64,000 nucleotides of DNA, taken from assembly GCF_007421925.1 (NCBI RefSeq), contig NZ_QMDX01000004.1, positions 186,001 through 250,000 of the forward strand, written 5' to 3'. Made by a program: the position numbers and the translations under genes. How positions within the stretch are numbered: position 1 is the stretch's first letter; each line of letters starts with the position of its first letter. The notes beneath the pieces are model-generated. The model did no database searches. It saw only the letters and a program-made list of their open reading frames with translations, and had not been told where the DNA came from. Origin of the DNA: Haloglomus irregulare. GTDB taxonomy: Archaea; Halobacteriota; Halobacteria; Halobacteriales; Haloarculaceae. This document shows, piece after piece, positions 7,890-17,171 of the stretch.

Positions 7890-9491
7890 TCAATCGGTCG
7901 ACGCGTCGCTCTCGGCGGACTCCTCGCGCTCCCCGAACGACACGACCCGGTCCGCGCCCGGACCCCGTAGCCGCTCACGGACGGCCTCGCGGTCGACCGT
8001 CCCCGACCCCGTGCGCGGGAGTTCGTCGGCGAGGCCGACGGAGCGGGGGAGTTTGAACCCGGCCAGTCGTTCCCGACAGTGCCGTTCCAATGCGCTCGGG
8101 TCGAGCGTGCCGTCCGGGACGACCAGCGCGGCGACCCGCTCGCCCAGCGACTCGTCGGGAAGACCGACGACGGCGGCGTCGGCGACACCGGGGAACGCCC
8201 GGAGCGCGTCGACCACCTCGCTCGGGTCGACGGTCTCGCCGCCCGGGTTGAGCCGGTCGTCCAGCCGGTCGAGCACCCACACGCGGCCGGCCTCGTCACG
8301 ATATCCGAGGTCACCGGTGTGGAAGCCGTGGGGGCCGAACGCGCGCTCGGTGGCGTCCTCATCCCGGTAGTAGCCCGGCGTCACGACGGGGCCGCTGACG
8401 ACGAGTTCACCGCGCTCGCCCGGGTCGACGGTGCGGCCCTCGCTCACCACGGTCACCGTGGTCGTGAACAGCGGGTTCCCGACGGTCCCGACGTGGTCGC
8501 GGGCCTCCGCGGGTCGTGCCGTGGCGATCTGCGAGGCCGTCTCCGTCATCCCGTAGGTCGGTGCGACCGGCACGTCCCGCTCGAAACACCGCTCCAGCAG
8601 GTCGTCCGTGGCGGGCGCGCCGCCGAGCAGCACGAACCGGAGCGAGTCCGGCAGGGCGCCGGCGTCGAGGAGCCCCGACAGCATGGCCGGTACCAGGGAG
8701 ACGCAGGTGGCCCCGGTGGCCTGCATCGCCGCCAGCGTCGCCCCGGGGTCGAATCCGCCGACCGCATAGCCCGCTCCCTCGTCGGCCTCACCGCCGGCGT
8801 CGGGGCCGGGGAGCGCCACGGCCGTCCCGTAGCAGACCGACCGATAGACCGGCGCCAGGCCGCCCATATGGGCCATCGACAGCGGGTCGAACCAGCGGTC
8901 CTCCGGGAGGAGCCCCAGGCGGAACGCCGACCCGGCCGCGCTGGTCAGGACGTTCCCCATCCGGAGGTCGACTGCCTTCGGCTCGCCCGTCGTCCCCGAG
9001 GTGAAGAGGAGACAGAGCCGCCGGGTGGGAGCCCATTCCGGCACGTCGAACGTATCGGGGGCCGTCTCCCGGACCGGCCTGGCGCCCTCGCGGGGCTCGT
9101 CCACGGTCGCCACGGGCAGGTCGTTCCCCTCGGCCTCGGCCAGTCGCGCCGCCGTCAGCGCCGTGTCCTCGGTCGCGGACCCACAGCAGAGCAGCGCACA
9201 GTCCGCGGCTGCGGCCCGGTCGACCAGTTCCCGCGCCGTGGACCGGGCGTTGAGCGGCACCAGGACCGCCCCCAGTCGCATCGCCGCGTGGACCAGTTCG
9301 ACGAACGTCGGCCGCGTCGGCAGGCAGACGCCGAGGTGGGTGCCGACGCCGACGCCGAATGCCGAGAGCCGGCCCGCGAGCTCCTCGACCCGCTCGTCCA
9401 GTGCCCGGTAGCTCCGGGCCGGCTCGCCGGCGACACGGACCGCTGTCGCCTCCGGTGTCGCCGACGCCCGGTGTGCCAGCCAGTCCCGCAC
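7890..9491 (-). CDS. menE: o-Succinylbenzoate-CoA ligase (MenE)
   Basis: An acyl-adenylate enzyme that makes o-succinylbenzoyl-CoA in menaquinone synthesis. From the GTG at 9491 it is 533 residues, with LLFTSGTTGEPKAV in the P-loop-like region, YGMTETASQ, and DLGYRDEAGRVWVLDRLDD. The frame is open upstream to an ATG at 9617, but that would overlap menC by 68 bases with Ala/Gly/Pro-rich residues, so the GTG is preferred (it opens with RDWLAHRASATPE, as expected for the family). The C-terminal A10 motif reads TGSGTVDRE, so the usual Lys is Thr. It is the third gene of menA-menC-menE. Confidence 0.85.
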   Translation of the reverse strand: MRDWLAHRASATPEATAVRVAGEPARSYRALDERVEELAGRLSAFGVGVGTHLGVCLPTRPTFVELVHAAMRLGAVLVPLNARSTARELVDRAAAADCALLCCGSATEDTALTAARLAEAEGNDLPVATVDEPREGARPVRETAPDTFDVPEWAPTRRLCLLFTSGTTGEPKAVDLRMGNVLTSAAGSAFRLGLLPEDRWFDPLSMAHMGGLAPVYRSVCYGTAVALPGPDAGGEADEGAGYAVGGFDPGATLAAMQATGATCVSLVPAMLSGLLDAGALPDSLRFVLLGGAPATDDLLERCFERDVPVAPTYGMTETASQIATARPAEARDHVGTVGNPLFTTTVTVVSEGRTVDPGERGELVVSGPVVTPGYYRDEDATERAFGPHGFHTGDLGYRDEAGRVWVLDRLDDRLNPGGETVDPSEVVDALRAFPGVADAAVVGLPDESLGERVAALVVPDGTLDPSALERHCRERLAGFKLPRSVGLADELPRTGSGTVDREAVRERLRGPGADRVVSFGEREESAESDASTD

Positions 9492-9549
9492 GAGGAGGCT
9501 CTTGCGCCGAGGGGGTATTGCCGTTTTCGCTCCCGCGCTGCCCGGGGGT

Positions 9550-10686
9550 TCAGCTCGTGGGGTCGTGCCACCGGGTTCCCCCGGCGATGCCCGGGCCGTC
9601 CGGGACCCGGACTGCACCGGAGGCGACCGGCGCCGGGTCCGTAGGCAGCAGGTCCTCCGCCATTCGGCCGCCAGTGGCCAGCCCGCAGGCCGGAACGTCC
9701 GGTATCGCGGCGGCGACGTGGACCGCCGTCGCGCGCGCCAGCGCCCCGTCGATGGTGGTGGTGACCACCGGCGTCACGCCCGCCTGCCGGGCCGCGGTCG
9801 CAGCCGCCACCGCGCGGTCGGGCCCTCCGAGCGCCATCGGCTTGAGGACGACCGCGTCGGCCGCACCGGCGTCCAGCGCGGCGTGCACCGGTGCCAGTCC
9901 CTCGCCCCCGGCAGCCAGCGACTCGTCCGGCGCGATGCCGACCGCCCCGCCCCGAAGCGAGGCGTGTGCGGTCAGGTCGTGCCGCTGTCCCTCGCCGTCC
10001 GTCGTCGTGTCGACGGGCAACGGCTGCTCGACGTACGCGACGCGGTCGTCCGCGAACGCGGCGAGCGCCCGCCGGGCGGTGTCCCCGTCCCACGCGCCGT
10101 TGGCGTCCGCTCGGAGGTCGGCGGACGGACAGCGGTCCCGGACGGCGGCCACCCGCTCGCTGTCGGACTCGGCGTCGCGGGCACCGATCTTCAGCTTCAC
10201 CGTTCCGAAGCCGGTTTCGACGGCTTCGGCGGCTGCTTCGGCCGTCTCGGCGGGCACCCCGTCGCCCACGGTCGCGTTGACCGGCACCGTCTCGACGGCG
10301 GCGGCCGAACGGGTCCCGTACTCACGGGTCAGGCGTTCGTGGAGTGGCTCCCCGGCACGCCTCGCTCCGGCGTCGAGCACGGCCGTCGCGACCGCATGCC
10401 GGGCCGCGGGCGCGCCATGGAGCGCGTCCCCGTCGGACTCGTCGCCGTCCTCCCGGGAGAGGTACGTCCCGGGTTCGCGCCCCTCGTCGATGCCGGCCGC
10501 GACCGCAGTGAGGGCGGCCTCGCAGGCGTTCAGCGACTCCGTCCAGTCCGGTAGCGGCGCGGCCTCGCCGACCCCGACCACGCCGTCGAGGTCGAGCGCG
10601 ACGACGAACCCCGCTCGTTCGGTCATCCGGCCGCGTGCGGTCCCCAGCGGCTCGGCCAGCGACAGTGCGAACGGCTCGACCCTCAT
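9550..10686 (-). CDS. menC: o-Succinylbenzoate synthase (MenC)
   Basis: A 378-residue enolase-superfamily enzyme that dehydrates SHCHC to o-succinylbenzoate in menaquinone synthesis. The catalytic Lys pair is in TVKLKIG, metal ligands in DLRADANGAW and YVEQPLP, and the second catalytic Lys in VVLKPMALGG, in the normal order. The ATG at 10686 overlaps the menA stop (ATGA) and is chosen over a longer frame whose extra 56 residues are Arg/Gly-rich and lie inside menA. Translation is likely coupled to menA. Confidence 0.9.
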   Translation of the reverse strand: MRVEPFALSLAEPLGTARGRMTERAGFVVALDLDGVVGVGEAAPLPDWTESLNACEAALTAVAAGIDEGREPGTYLSREDGDESDGDALHGAPAARHAVATAVLDAGARRAGEPLHERLTREYGTRSAAAVETVPVNATVGDGVPAETAEAAAEAVETGFGTVKLKIGARDAESDSERVAAVRDRCPSADLRADANGAWDGDTARRALAAFADDRVAYVEQPLPVDTTTDGEGQRHDLTAHASLRGGAVGIAPDESLAAGGEGLAPVHAALDAGAADAVVLKPMALGGPDRAVAAATAARQAGVTPVVTTTIDGALARATAVHVAAAIPDVPACGLATGGRMAEDLLPTDPAPVASGAVRVPDGPGIAGGTRWHDPTS

Positions 10687-11660
10687 AGGACCCGCGGCAG
10701 CACCAGTCCGACGGCGAACAGGACGGAGTGGGCCGCCAGCAGCTTCCCCGTCAGCTCCAGCGCCGGATTGAGCGCGGCCCCATCGGTCCGCGTGAGCACC
10801 GTCCGGACGAGTCCGGCGGCGACGGGGAGCGTCGCCAGCGGGAGCAGGGCCCACGGCCCCCAGCCGGTCGCGGCGAACACCACCGGAACGACGTACGCCA
10901 TGCCGACGAGCGCGAGGAACTCGACCCGCGAGAACCGGTAGCCCAGCATGACCGCGAGGGTCCGCTTGCCCGCCGCGGCGTCCGTCTCGCGGTCGCGGAT
11001 GTTGTTGACCACGAGGATGGCCGAGGAGAGCCCCGCGGCGGGGAGGGCCGCGACGAGTGCGGCGGTCGGGACCACCATCAGCGGCGCGTCGAACGGCGGG
11101 ACCCCGCGGACGCTCGCAACGGCCTGGACGTAGTACGTGCCCGCCACGGCGACGAGGCCGAAGTAGCAGAACACGAACAGCTCACCGAGCCCACGGTAGC
11201 CGTACGGGTACGGCCCGCCGGTGTAGAGGACCCCCGCGGCGACCGAGGAGAGCCCGACCAGGACGATGACCGGCCCGCCGACGGAGACGAGGTACGTGCC
11301 CGAGAGGACCGCCAGCCCGAACGTGGCGTACATCGCGCGCCTGACCTGGGCGGCGGGGATGAGCCCGCCGGCCGTGACGCGGGTGAAGCCCTGGCGCGCC
11401 TCGGTGTCGGCCCCCTTCACGGCGTCGTAGTAGTCGTTCGCGAAGTTGGTCCCCACCTGCAGTAGGAGTGCCCCGACCAGTGCCCCCAGCGCTGGGAGCG
11501 CCGCGAACTCGCCCAGTCGGAGCGCGAGCCCCGTCCCGACGATGACGGGCGCGGCGCCCGCCGGGAGCGTCTGCGGGCGGGCGGCCATCACCCACGCTCG
11601 CCGCTTCGAGACCTCCGCAGGGTCGGGGTCGCCGCCCTCCGACTCGACCTCCGTACTCAT
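10683..11660 (-). CDS. menA: 1,4-Dihydroxy-2-naphthoate polyprenyltransferase (MenA)
   Basis: A 325-residue UbiA-superfamily membrane enzyme that attaches the isoprenoid tail to dihydroxynaphthoate. The two Asp-rich prenyl-diphosphate-binding motifs are NFANDYYDAVKGAD (about residue 70) and NNIRDRETDAAAGKRTLA (about 220), set in 8-9 hydrophobic helices. It leads the menA-C-E operon, which makes the quinone used by the Nuo-type complex elsewhere in this window. The other men genes are not seen here. Confidence 0.92.
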   Translation of the reverse strand: MSTEVESEGGDPDPAEVSKRRAWVMAARPQTLPAGAAPVIVGTGLALRLGEFAALPALGALVGALLLQVGTNFANDYYDAVKGADTEARQGFTRVTAGGLIPAAQVRRAMYATFGLAVLSGTYLVSVGGPVIVLVGLSSVAAGVLYTGGPYPYGYRGLGELFVFCYFGLVAVAGTYYVQAVASVRGVPPFDAPLMVVPTAALVAALPAAGLSSAILVVNNIRDRETDAAAGKRTLAVMLGYRFSRVEFLALVGMAYVVPVVFAATGWGPWALLPLATLPVAAGLVRTVLTRTDGAALNPALELTGKLLAAHSVLFAVGLVLPRVL

Positions 11661-11726
11661 TACCGTCAGTTGGGGTCGACGGGTTGAAGGATGTACCGGG
11701 GTCGCGCCGTCGACGCCGCGCGCCGC

Positions 11727-13583
11727 TCAGTCCCGGCCGTGCTTCGTGAGGCAGTTCGAGAGCCCGATGAGCTCGACCGGTTCGGAGTTGTCGGGCGAGT
11801 AGACCGCCATCTGCCCCTTCTCGAAGTAGGGGACCTTCCCCTCCAGCGCGGCCGGGAGGTTCACCGCGGAGACGGCGTCCTCGTCGCCGAGGTTGAGGAC
11901 GAGCCGGGTGTTCACCTGCTTGAAGATGGGGTCCGCGATGTCCTGCGGGTCCTGGGTGATGAGGAAGAGGCCGAGCCGCTCCTTGCGGCCCTGCTTTGCG
12001 GCCTCGGAGAACTTCGAGACCACCTTCCGGGCCTGGACGCTGTCGGCGTCGGCGAGGAAGTTGTGCGCCTCGTCCATCCCGACGACGAGGGGTGTCTCCT
12101 TGATGCGGTCGTAGGTCGGGTCGTTCGACAGCTTCTGGTCGACCAGTAGTGACGCCACCGCGAGGACGACGGTCGTCGCCTCCCGCGAGGAGTTGATATG
12201 GTAGGTAGGAACCGTCGACAGCCCGCCGGGGCGGACGAAGTCGGAGACCAGCCCCGTGATGGGCTGGGCGTCCCCGTCGAACACGCTCCCGAAGCCGTAC
12301 GCTCGGCGCCGGACGGCGTCGAAGGTTGCCTCGTGGACCTGCCCGGACTCGTGGAGCTCCTCGCGCAGCGCCGGGTCGTCGAGGAAGGTCATGAACCCCT
12401 CGTAGGTTCCGTCGTCGCCGTGCTGCCGGAAGAACCGCTCCAAGAGCCGCTGGAGCGCGGGGTACTGGTTGTCGTTGAGACCGGCCGAGGCGACGAGCCA
12501 CGGGCGGTCCCGCACCATGGAGAAGGGCACAGTGAACGGGACCTGCTCGGCGCGGTGGTGGCCGCCGGAGTAGCCGGCCGACCCGACCTGTGGGACGAAC
12601 GCCTTCGTGTCGTCATAACCGCCGTGTTCGAGCCCCTCGCGGTCGTAGCGGCGGGCATCCTCGTCCGTGATGGCGGGGTTGTCGTCGTGCATCTGTGCGT
12701 ACTCGTCCTGCGGGTCGAACTGGACGACCGCCACGCCGGGGGTGCGGCCGTCGTCCATCTCGTACGTCCGCCCGAGATACTGCCGGAGCACGTTCTTGGT
12801 GGCGTGGGTCTTCCCGGAGCCGGTCCCCCCGGCGACCAGGGCGTGCCGGAAGACGAGCGGGTCGCCCGAGTCGTAGGAGTCCGACAGCCGGTAGTCCACC
12901 GTAGGCGGGGTCGCGCCCGTCCGGACCGTCTCCCCCCCGACGGCGAGGTGGCCGAGGAAGACGCCGTCCTCGGGGATCTTCAGACCGGTCTTGATCTCCG
13001 TCTCGTCGGTCGCCTCGCGGACCACGCTCTCCGGGCGCGGGACGCGGTCGGCCATCCGCCGCCGGAGGTCACCGCCCTCCCGATACAGCACCGAGAGCGG
13101 CTCCAGCGTGGCCATGAACTTGTAGTCGCGCTCGTCGGCCGCGTCACCCCGCATCGCGCGGCGGGCGTGAATCTCCGTCGCGTCGTCCGAGCGGAACTCC
13201 TGTGCGTACTCCAGCGCGGTGATGCGGGCGAACAGTCGCTCCCCGTCGGGGTACGGCGCGACGAGGTACTTGCCGATGCGCACCCGCGAGCGGTTGTCGA
13301 CCGTGACGTAGGCCTTCACCCGGGTGTCGCGCTCGTCCTCGCTGACGACGAGCCCCTCCGACGCCGACAGCGTCCCCAGACCCGTGTCGGACCCGGCGGC
13401 GGTCGCCTCGAGATCGTCGAACCGGTCCGCCTTCCCGTCCGTGGTCCCGACACCGCCGCCGTCGCCCGCGGTCGTGTCGCTCCCGGTCCTGGCGCCGTCA
13501 TCGACCCCGGCGTCGTCCGCCCCCGTCTCTCCGTCGGGCGTGAAATCCGCGAAGTCGCCGAGGTCCGAGTCCGAATCGGTCAT
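11727..13583 (-). CDS. HerA/VirB4-like ATPase
   Basis: A 618-residue P-loop ATPase of the HerA-FtsK group, expected to act as a hexameric DNA-translocating motor. The first ~75 residues are a disordered Asp/Gly/Thr-rich tail, followed by a beta-rich HerA-barrel-like region (VRIGKYLVAPYP) to about 200. Walker A is GGTGSGKT near residue 250 and Walker B LVVGMDEAH near 498, followed by LITQDPQDIADPIFKQVNTR, typical of HerA. No nurA nuclease or mre11/rad50 is adjacent, so this is probably one of the several haloarchaeal HerA paralogues rather than the repair HerA itself. The ATG at 13583 is preferred over one 15 bases upstream. Confidence 0.85.
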   Translation of the reverse strand: MTDSDSDLGDFADFTPDGETGADDAGVDDGARTGSDTTAGDGGGVGTTDGKADRFDDLEATAAGSDTGLGTLSASEGLVVSEDERDTRVKAYVTVDNRSRVRIGKYLVAPYPDGERLFARITALEYAQEFRSDDATEIHARRAMRGDAADERDYKFMATLEPLSVLYREGGDLRRRMADRVPRPESVVREATDETEIKTGLKIPEDGVFLGHLAVGGETVRTGATPPTVDYRLSDSYDSGDPLVFRHALVAGGTGSGKTHATKNVLRQYLGRTYEMDDGRTPGVAVVQFDPQDEYAQMHDDNPAITDEDARRYDREGLEHGGYDDTKAFVPQVGSAGYSGGHHRAEQVPFTVPFSMVRDRPWLVASAGLNDNQYPALQRLLERFFRQHGDDGTYEGFMTFLDDPALREELHESGQVHEATFDAVRRRAYGFGSVFDGDAQPITGLVSDFVRPGGLSTVPTYHINSSREATTVVLAVASLLVDQKLSNDPTYDRIKETPLVVGMDEAHNFLADADSVQARKVVSKFSEAAKQGRKERLGLFLITQDPQDIADPIFKQVNTRLVLNLGDEDAVSAVNLPAALEGKVPYFEKGQMAVYSPDNSEPVELIGLSNCLTKHGRD

Positions 13584-13659
13584 GCGGGCATCGTCCACGA
13601 CGCCCGCGTAAGTCGCTTCGCCGCACGGTGGAAGTGGTCCGGCGCCGTCGTCACACGGG

Positions 13660-13666
13660 TTTATAC
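13660..13666 (+). promoter_or_regulatory. TATA box of the NRDE-protein gene
   Basis: TTTATAC lies about 27-30 bases before the GTG at 13690. It lies in the short divergent region between the HerA-like ATPase and the NRDE gene and supports a leaderless GTG start. Confidence 0.55.
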
Positions 13667-13689
13667 ACGGTCATGCCGTACCCGTGGGC

Positions 13690-14448
13690 GTGTGCACCCT
13701 CATCCTCGCCTGGCAGGTCTTCGAGGACGCGCCGGTCGCGGTCGCTGCCAACCGTGACGAGGCCGACGAGCGGCCGACGAGCGGGCCGGCGGTCCGCGAC
13801 GGGTCCCCCCGGTACGTGGCGCCGCGCGACGAGCGCGCCGGCGGCACCTGGATGGGATACAACGAGGCCGGCCTCTTCGTCGGCATCACCAACCGCTGGA
13901 CCGAGGGCGACCCGGGCGAGCGCTCCCGGGGGCGCCTCGTCCAGGACGCGCTGGGCCACGAGCGCGCCGAGGCCGCCGCCCGGTTCGTCGAGCGCGAGGT
14001 CGAGCGGACCGCGTACGAGCCGTTCCATCTCGTCCTCGCCGACGACGCCGCGGCGCTGCTGCTGGCCTGGGACGGCCGGATGCAGGTCCGGACGTTCCGC
14101 CCGGGCATCCACGCCGTCGTCAACGTCGGCTGGGACGGGAACTACTTCGTCCCCGAGCGGCGGCGCGACGTGGCCGCCGAGCAGGCCGAGAACACGGGCC
14201 GGGTCCGGACGGCGCTGCGCCCGGAACCCGGCGAGACCGCCGTGGAGTGGAGCGAGCGGGCGGGCGACCTGCTCGGCGACCACGAGTACGGCCGCTGCAT
14301 CCACGGCGACGGCTTCGGGACCCAGTCGGCCTCGCTCCTCCGTATCGGTCCCGAGGGCGCGGTCATGGAGTACGCGGACGGCAAGCCCTGCGAGACGGCG
14401 TTCGAACCCGTGGCGGGCTTCGATGGTCCGCTGACGGACGCCGACTGA
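13690..14448 (+). CDS. NRDE (TANGO2-like) family protein
   Basis: A 252-residue member of the NRDE family, named for its Asn-Arg-Asp-Glu motif, here AANRDEADERPT near residue 20. Family members begin Met-Cys-Thr, as here when the GTG at 13690 is used; a GTG two codons earlier is possible. The order of conserved blocks (GGTWMGYNEAGLFVGITNR, then GFGTQSASLL) matches the family. TANGO2 relatives have been linked to haem/lipid handling in eukaryotes, but the archaeal role is unknown. It is divergent from the HerA-like gene. Confidence 0.85.
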   Translation: MCTLILAWQVFEDAPVAVAANRDEADERPTSGPAVRDGSPRYVAPRDERAGGTWMGYNEAGLFVGITNRWTEGDPGERSRGRLVQDALGHERAEAAARFVEREVERTAYEPFHLVLADDAAALLLAWDGRMQVRTFRPGIHAVVNVGWDGNYFVPERRRDVAAEQAENTGRVRTALRPEPGETAVEWSERAGDLLGDHEYGRCIHGDGFGTQSASLLRIGPEGAVMEYADGKPCETAFEPVAGFDGPLTDAD

Positions 14449-14691
14449 GCCGGTAACGACGCCACCGGCCGATCGAACCCCGCTCACCCTGCTCAGCTGT
14501 CCTTGAGGGGTTCCACCGTTCTCCGGTCGGGGTCGCCGTCGAGGTCCCACTCCGGCACACGCTCGACCGGTCCCGTGTCCCGTTGCTCGCTGCCGACTCC
14601 CCGCGCCCGGCAGCGCCGGCGAGTGGCCGAACGCCCAGGTTCCCCGCAGCGACCGCAAGACCGTTAGCCGCCGACCGCCCATACTCTCCTG
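14449..14691. other. Gap with a possible coding remnant on the minus strand
   Basis: In this 243-base gap the minus strand between about 14582 and 14493 reads VERVPEWDLDGDPDRRT and VEPLKDS then stop, an acidic, codon-typical ending with no visible start. It may be the tail of a lost gene. The last 60 bases serve as leader for pabB. Nothing else is recognised. Confidence 0.25.
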
Positions 14692-16233
14692 ATGACGACC
14701 GTGGTGACGGGCCGGGCGGCGTTCGAGCGGGTCGCCAGCGATGCGCCCGCGACGGCCAGGGTGCCGGTCGAGGTCCGCGTCGAGGTGGCGGACCCGTTCG
14801 AGGCGTACCGGCGCGCTCGCGACGGCCCGGGCGGAGTCTTCCTGGAGACGACCGGCGGGCAGGACGGCTGGGGATACTTCGCCGTCGACCCGGTGCTGCG
14901 CGTGCAGGTCGGCCCGGAGGCCGTCTCGCGCACGGACACGGGTGACGGCGACCTGTCGGGGCCGTTCGACCCGCCGAAGTCGCCGAGCCTCGACGCCCTC
15001 CGGACGGCGCTCGACGGGGAGACGCTCGTCCGCGGCGACTGCGACGTGCCGTACCCCTGCGGGGCCGTCGGCTGGCTCTCGTACGACGTGGCACGGGAAC
15101 TGGAGGACCTGCCGGACACGACGACGGACGACCGCGACCTCCCGCGGCTCCAGCTGGGCGTCTTCGACCGCGTGGTCGCCTGGGAGGAGCCCCGCGACGA
15201 CCGGACAACCCTCCGCGTGACCGCCTGCCCGCGGCTGGACGAGCACGCCGACGCGGCAGCGGCGTACGAACACGGCCGGGAGCGGGCGCTTGCCCTCGCC
15301 GAGCGCGCGACGGGCGGCGACCCGGCTGTCGGGGCACCGCCCGCACGGGCGACCCGCGCCACGTTCGAGAGCGACTGCGGCCGCGCGGCGTTCCGCGAGC
15401 GGGTCCGCCGCATCAAGCGCCACGTCCGGGACGGCGACACCTTCCAGGCGAACGTCTCCCAGCGGCTCGTCGCGCCCGCGGCCGTCCACCCTGTCGGGGC
15501 GTACGAGGCGCTCCGCCGGGTGAACCCGGCGCCGTACTCCGCGCTGCTGGAGTACCCCGGCGTCGACCTCGTGAGCGCGTCGCCCGAACTGCTGCTCGAT
15601 GTCGACCCCCGCGACGGGGGTGACCGCCTGCTCACCGAACCCATCGCCGGCACGCGACCGCGGGGGGCGACGGCCGCCGAGGACGAATCGCTGGAGCGGG
15701 CCCTCACGAGCGACGAGAAGGAGCGTGCCGAACACGCCATGCTCGTCGACCTCGAACGGAACGACCTGGGGAAGGTGAGCGAGTACGGGAGTGTCGACGT
15801 CCGCGAATACCGCCGCGTGGACCGCTACGCGGAGGTGATGCATCTCGTCTCGCTCGTCGAGGGGCGGCTCCGCGAGGGGTACGATGTCGCCGACGCGCTG
15901 GCCGCGACGTTCCCGGGAGGGACCATCACTGGCGCGCCCAAACCGCGGACGATGGAACTCATCGACGAGGTCGAGCGGACCCGCCGCGGTCCCTACACGG
16001 GGAGCATCGGCGTCTTCGGCTTCGACGGGCGGGCGACGTGCAACATCGTCATCCGGACGCTGGTCCGCACGGGCGAGCGGTACGCGCTCCGGGTCGGGGC
16101 CGGCATCGTCCACGACTCGGACCCGGACGCCGAGTACGACGAGACGCTCGCCAAGGCGCGGGCGCTGGTGACCGCGGTCGACGAGGCGCTGGCCGGCGCC
16201 GACCTGGCCGTCGAGGAGGTGTCGGCGGATTGA
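14692..16233 (+). CDS. pabB: Chorismate-binding synthase component I (PabB/TrpE family)
   Basis: A 513-residue chorismate-utilising enzyme that with its amidotransferase partner makes aminodeoxychorismate (folate/pterin branch) or anthranilate. The C-terminal chorismate domain has [54 protein letters not shown] and [11 protein letters not shown] in order. The diagnostic motif reads PIAGTRPRG near residue 317. Bacterial PabB has PIKGT with a catalytic Lys, whereas TrpE has PIAGT. The N-terminal style ([28 protein letters not shown]) recalls haloarchaeal genes annotated pabB. No trpD/F/C genes adjoin, so PabB is favoured on context, but specificity is uncertain. Confidence 0.7.
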   Translation: MTTVVTGRAAFERVASDAPATARVPVEVRVEVADPFEAYRRARDGPGGVFLETTGGQDGWGYFAVDPVLRVQVGPEAVSRTDTGDGDLSGPFDPPKSPSLDALRTALDGETLVRGDCDVPYPCGAVGWLSYDVARELEDLPDTTTDDRDLPRLQLGVFDRVVAWEEPRDDRTTLRVTACPRLDEHADAAAAYEHGRERALALAERATGGDPAVGAPPARATRATFESDCGRAAFRERVRRIKRHVRDGDTFQANVSQRLVAPAAVHPVGAYEALRRVNPAPYSALLEYPGVDLVSASPELLLDVDPRDGGDRLLTEPIAGTRPRGATAAEDESLERALTSDEKERAEHAMLVDLERNDLGKVSEYGSVDVREYRRVDRYAEVMHLVSLVEGRLREGYDVADALAATFPGGTITGAPKPRTMELIDEVERTRRGPYTGSIGVFGFDGRATCNIVIRTLVRTGERYALRVGAGIVHDSDPDAEYDETLAKARALVTAVDEALAGADLAVEEVSAD

Positions 16234-16901
16234 GCGCCGCCGACGGCCCCGAGGACGCGGCGTCCGGGCCGGACGCGGACCGGCCGACCGTCCTCGTCGT
16301 GGACAACTACGACTCCTTCGCCTACAACCTCGTCCAGTACGTCGGCACGCACGCGGCGGTGGTCGTCCGCCGGAACGACGCCATCGACGTCGTCGACATC
16401 GAGTCCCTGGACCCGGACGGCATCGTCGTCTCGCCCGGGCCCGGGACCCCGGCCGAGGCCGGCGTCTCGATTCCGGTGTTCCGCGACCTCCGCTACCCGA
16501 CGCTCGGGGTCTGCCTCGGCCATCAGGCGCTCTGTGCCGCTCACGGCGCGGCCGTCGGCCACGCCCCCGAGGTGGTCCACGGCAAACCATCGACCGTGCG
16601 CCACGACGGCGACGGCGTGTTCGGGGGGCTACCGGACCGGTTCGACGTCGGCCGCTACCACTCGCTGGCGGTCGAACGGGGGGACCTGCCCGAGTCGCTG
16701 GTGGTGACTGCGTGGACGGACGACGTCCCCGCGAGCGACGCGAGCGGGGGTTCGCCGGGCGCTCCGTCCGGCGGTGAGCGCCGGGTCGTGATGGGCGTCC
16801 GCCACCGGGACCGCCCACACGAGGGGGTCCAGTTCCATCCCGAGTCCATCCTGACCGGGGCCGGCGAGGCGATGGTGGCGTCGTTCTGTGCGTCGCTGTA
16901 G
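16230..16901 (+). CDS. pabA: Glutamine amidotransferase component II (PabA/TrpG family)
   Basis: A 223-residue class I glutamine amidotransferase that supplies ammonia to the component I encoded upstream. It has [19 protein letters not shown] at the start, VVSPGPGTP for the oxyanion region, the nucleophile Cys in [10 protein letters not shown] (near residue 94) and the His-x-Glu pair in VQFHPES (near 202). The start is a TTG at 16230 that overlaps the pabB stop as TTGA; no ATG or GTG fits. Residues 170-190 contain a low-complexity Ser/Gly/Ala insert. The pabC lyase that often follows in haloarchaea is not present here. Confidence 0.82.
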   Translation: MSAADGPEDAASGPDADRPTVLVVDNYDSFAYNLVQYVGTHAAVVVRRNDAIDVVDIESLDPDGIVVSPGPGTPAEAGVSIPVFRDLRYPTLGVCLGHQALCAAHGAAVGHAPEVVHGKPSTVRHDGDGVFGGLPDRFDVGRYHSLAVERGDLPESLVVTAWTDDVPASDASGGSPGAPSGGERRVVMGVRHRDRPHEGVQFHPESILTGAGEAMVASFCASL

Positions 16902-17142
16902 GTCGGGCGTCGGCGGGGACACCACGCCACTGCCGGATCGTCCGGATAGCGCCGGTCCGAGCGATATATGATGGTGTAGCCCGGATACGCAGGCCGTTCG
17001 TCGCGAACCCGGCCAGGAACTCGGCTCGAGTGGAGCGACCCGTTCGCGCCACCCACACCCCCGGGGCCACTCCGGGGGCGAACCGGGCCGCGCGACGCCG
17101 TGGCGTGGCTCACCGACCCACTCGTCGGCCCACCCGGGAGCG

Positions 17143-17148
17143 TTTTAA
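17143..17148 (+). promoter_or_regulatory. TATA box of the TRAM-domain gene
   Basis: TTTTAA is centred about 27 bases before the ATG at 17172, leaderless spacing. It lies at the end of a 270-base gap after pabA in which nothing else is recognised. Confidence 0.5.
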
Positions 17149-17171
17149 CCCGTCGCTGCAAAGCCGTCCCC

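Noticed and set aside
13651-17070. A 1139-codon open frame on the minus strand across NRDE, pabB and pabA
   Set aside because: It is antisense to three well-supported genes, very rich in Arg/Gly/Pro, lacks any domain, and arises from the strong G/C third-position bias of the plus-strand genes.
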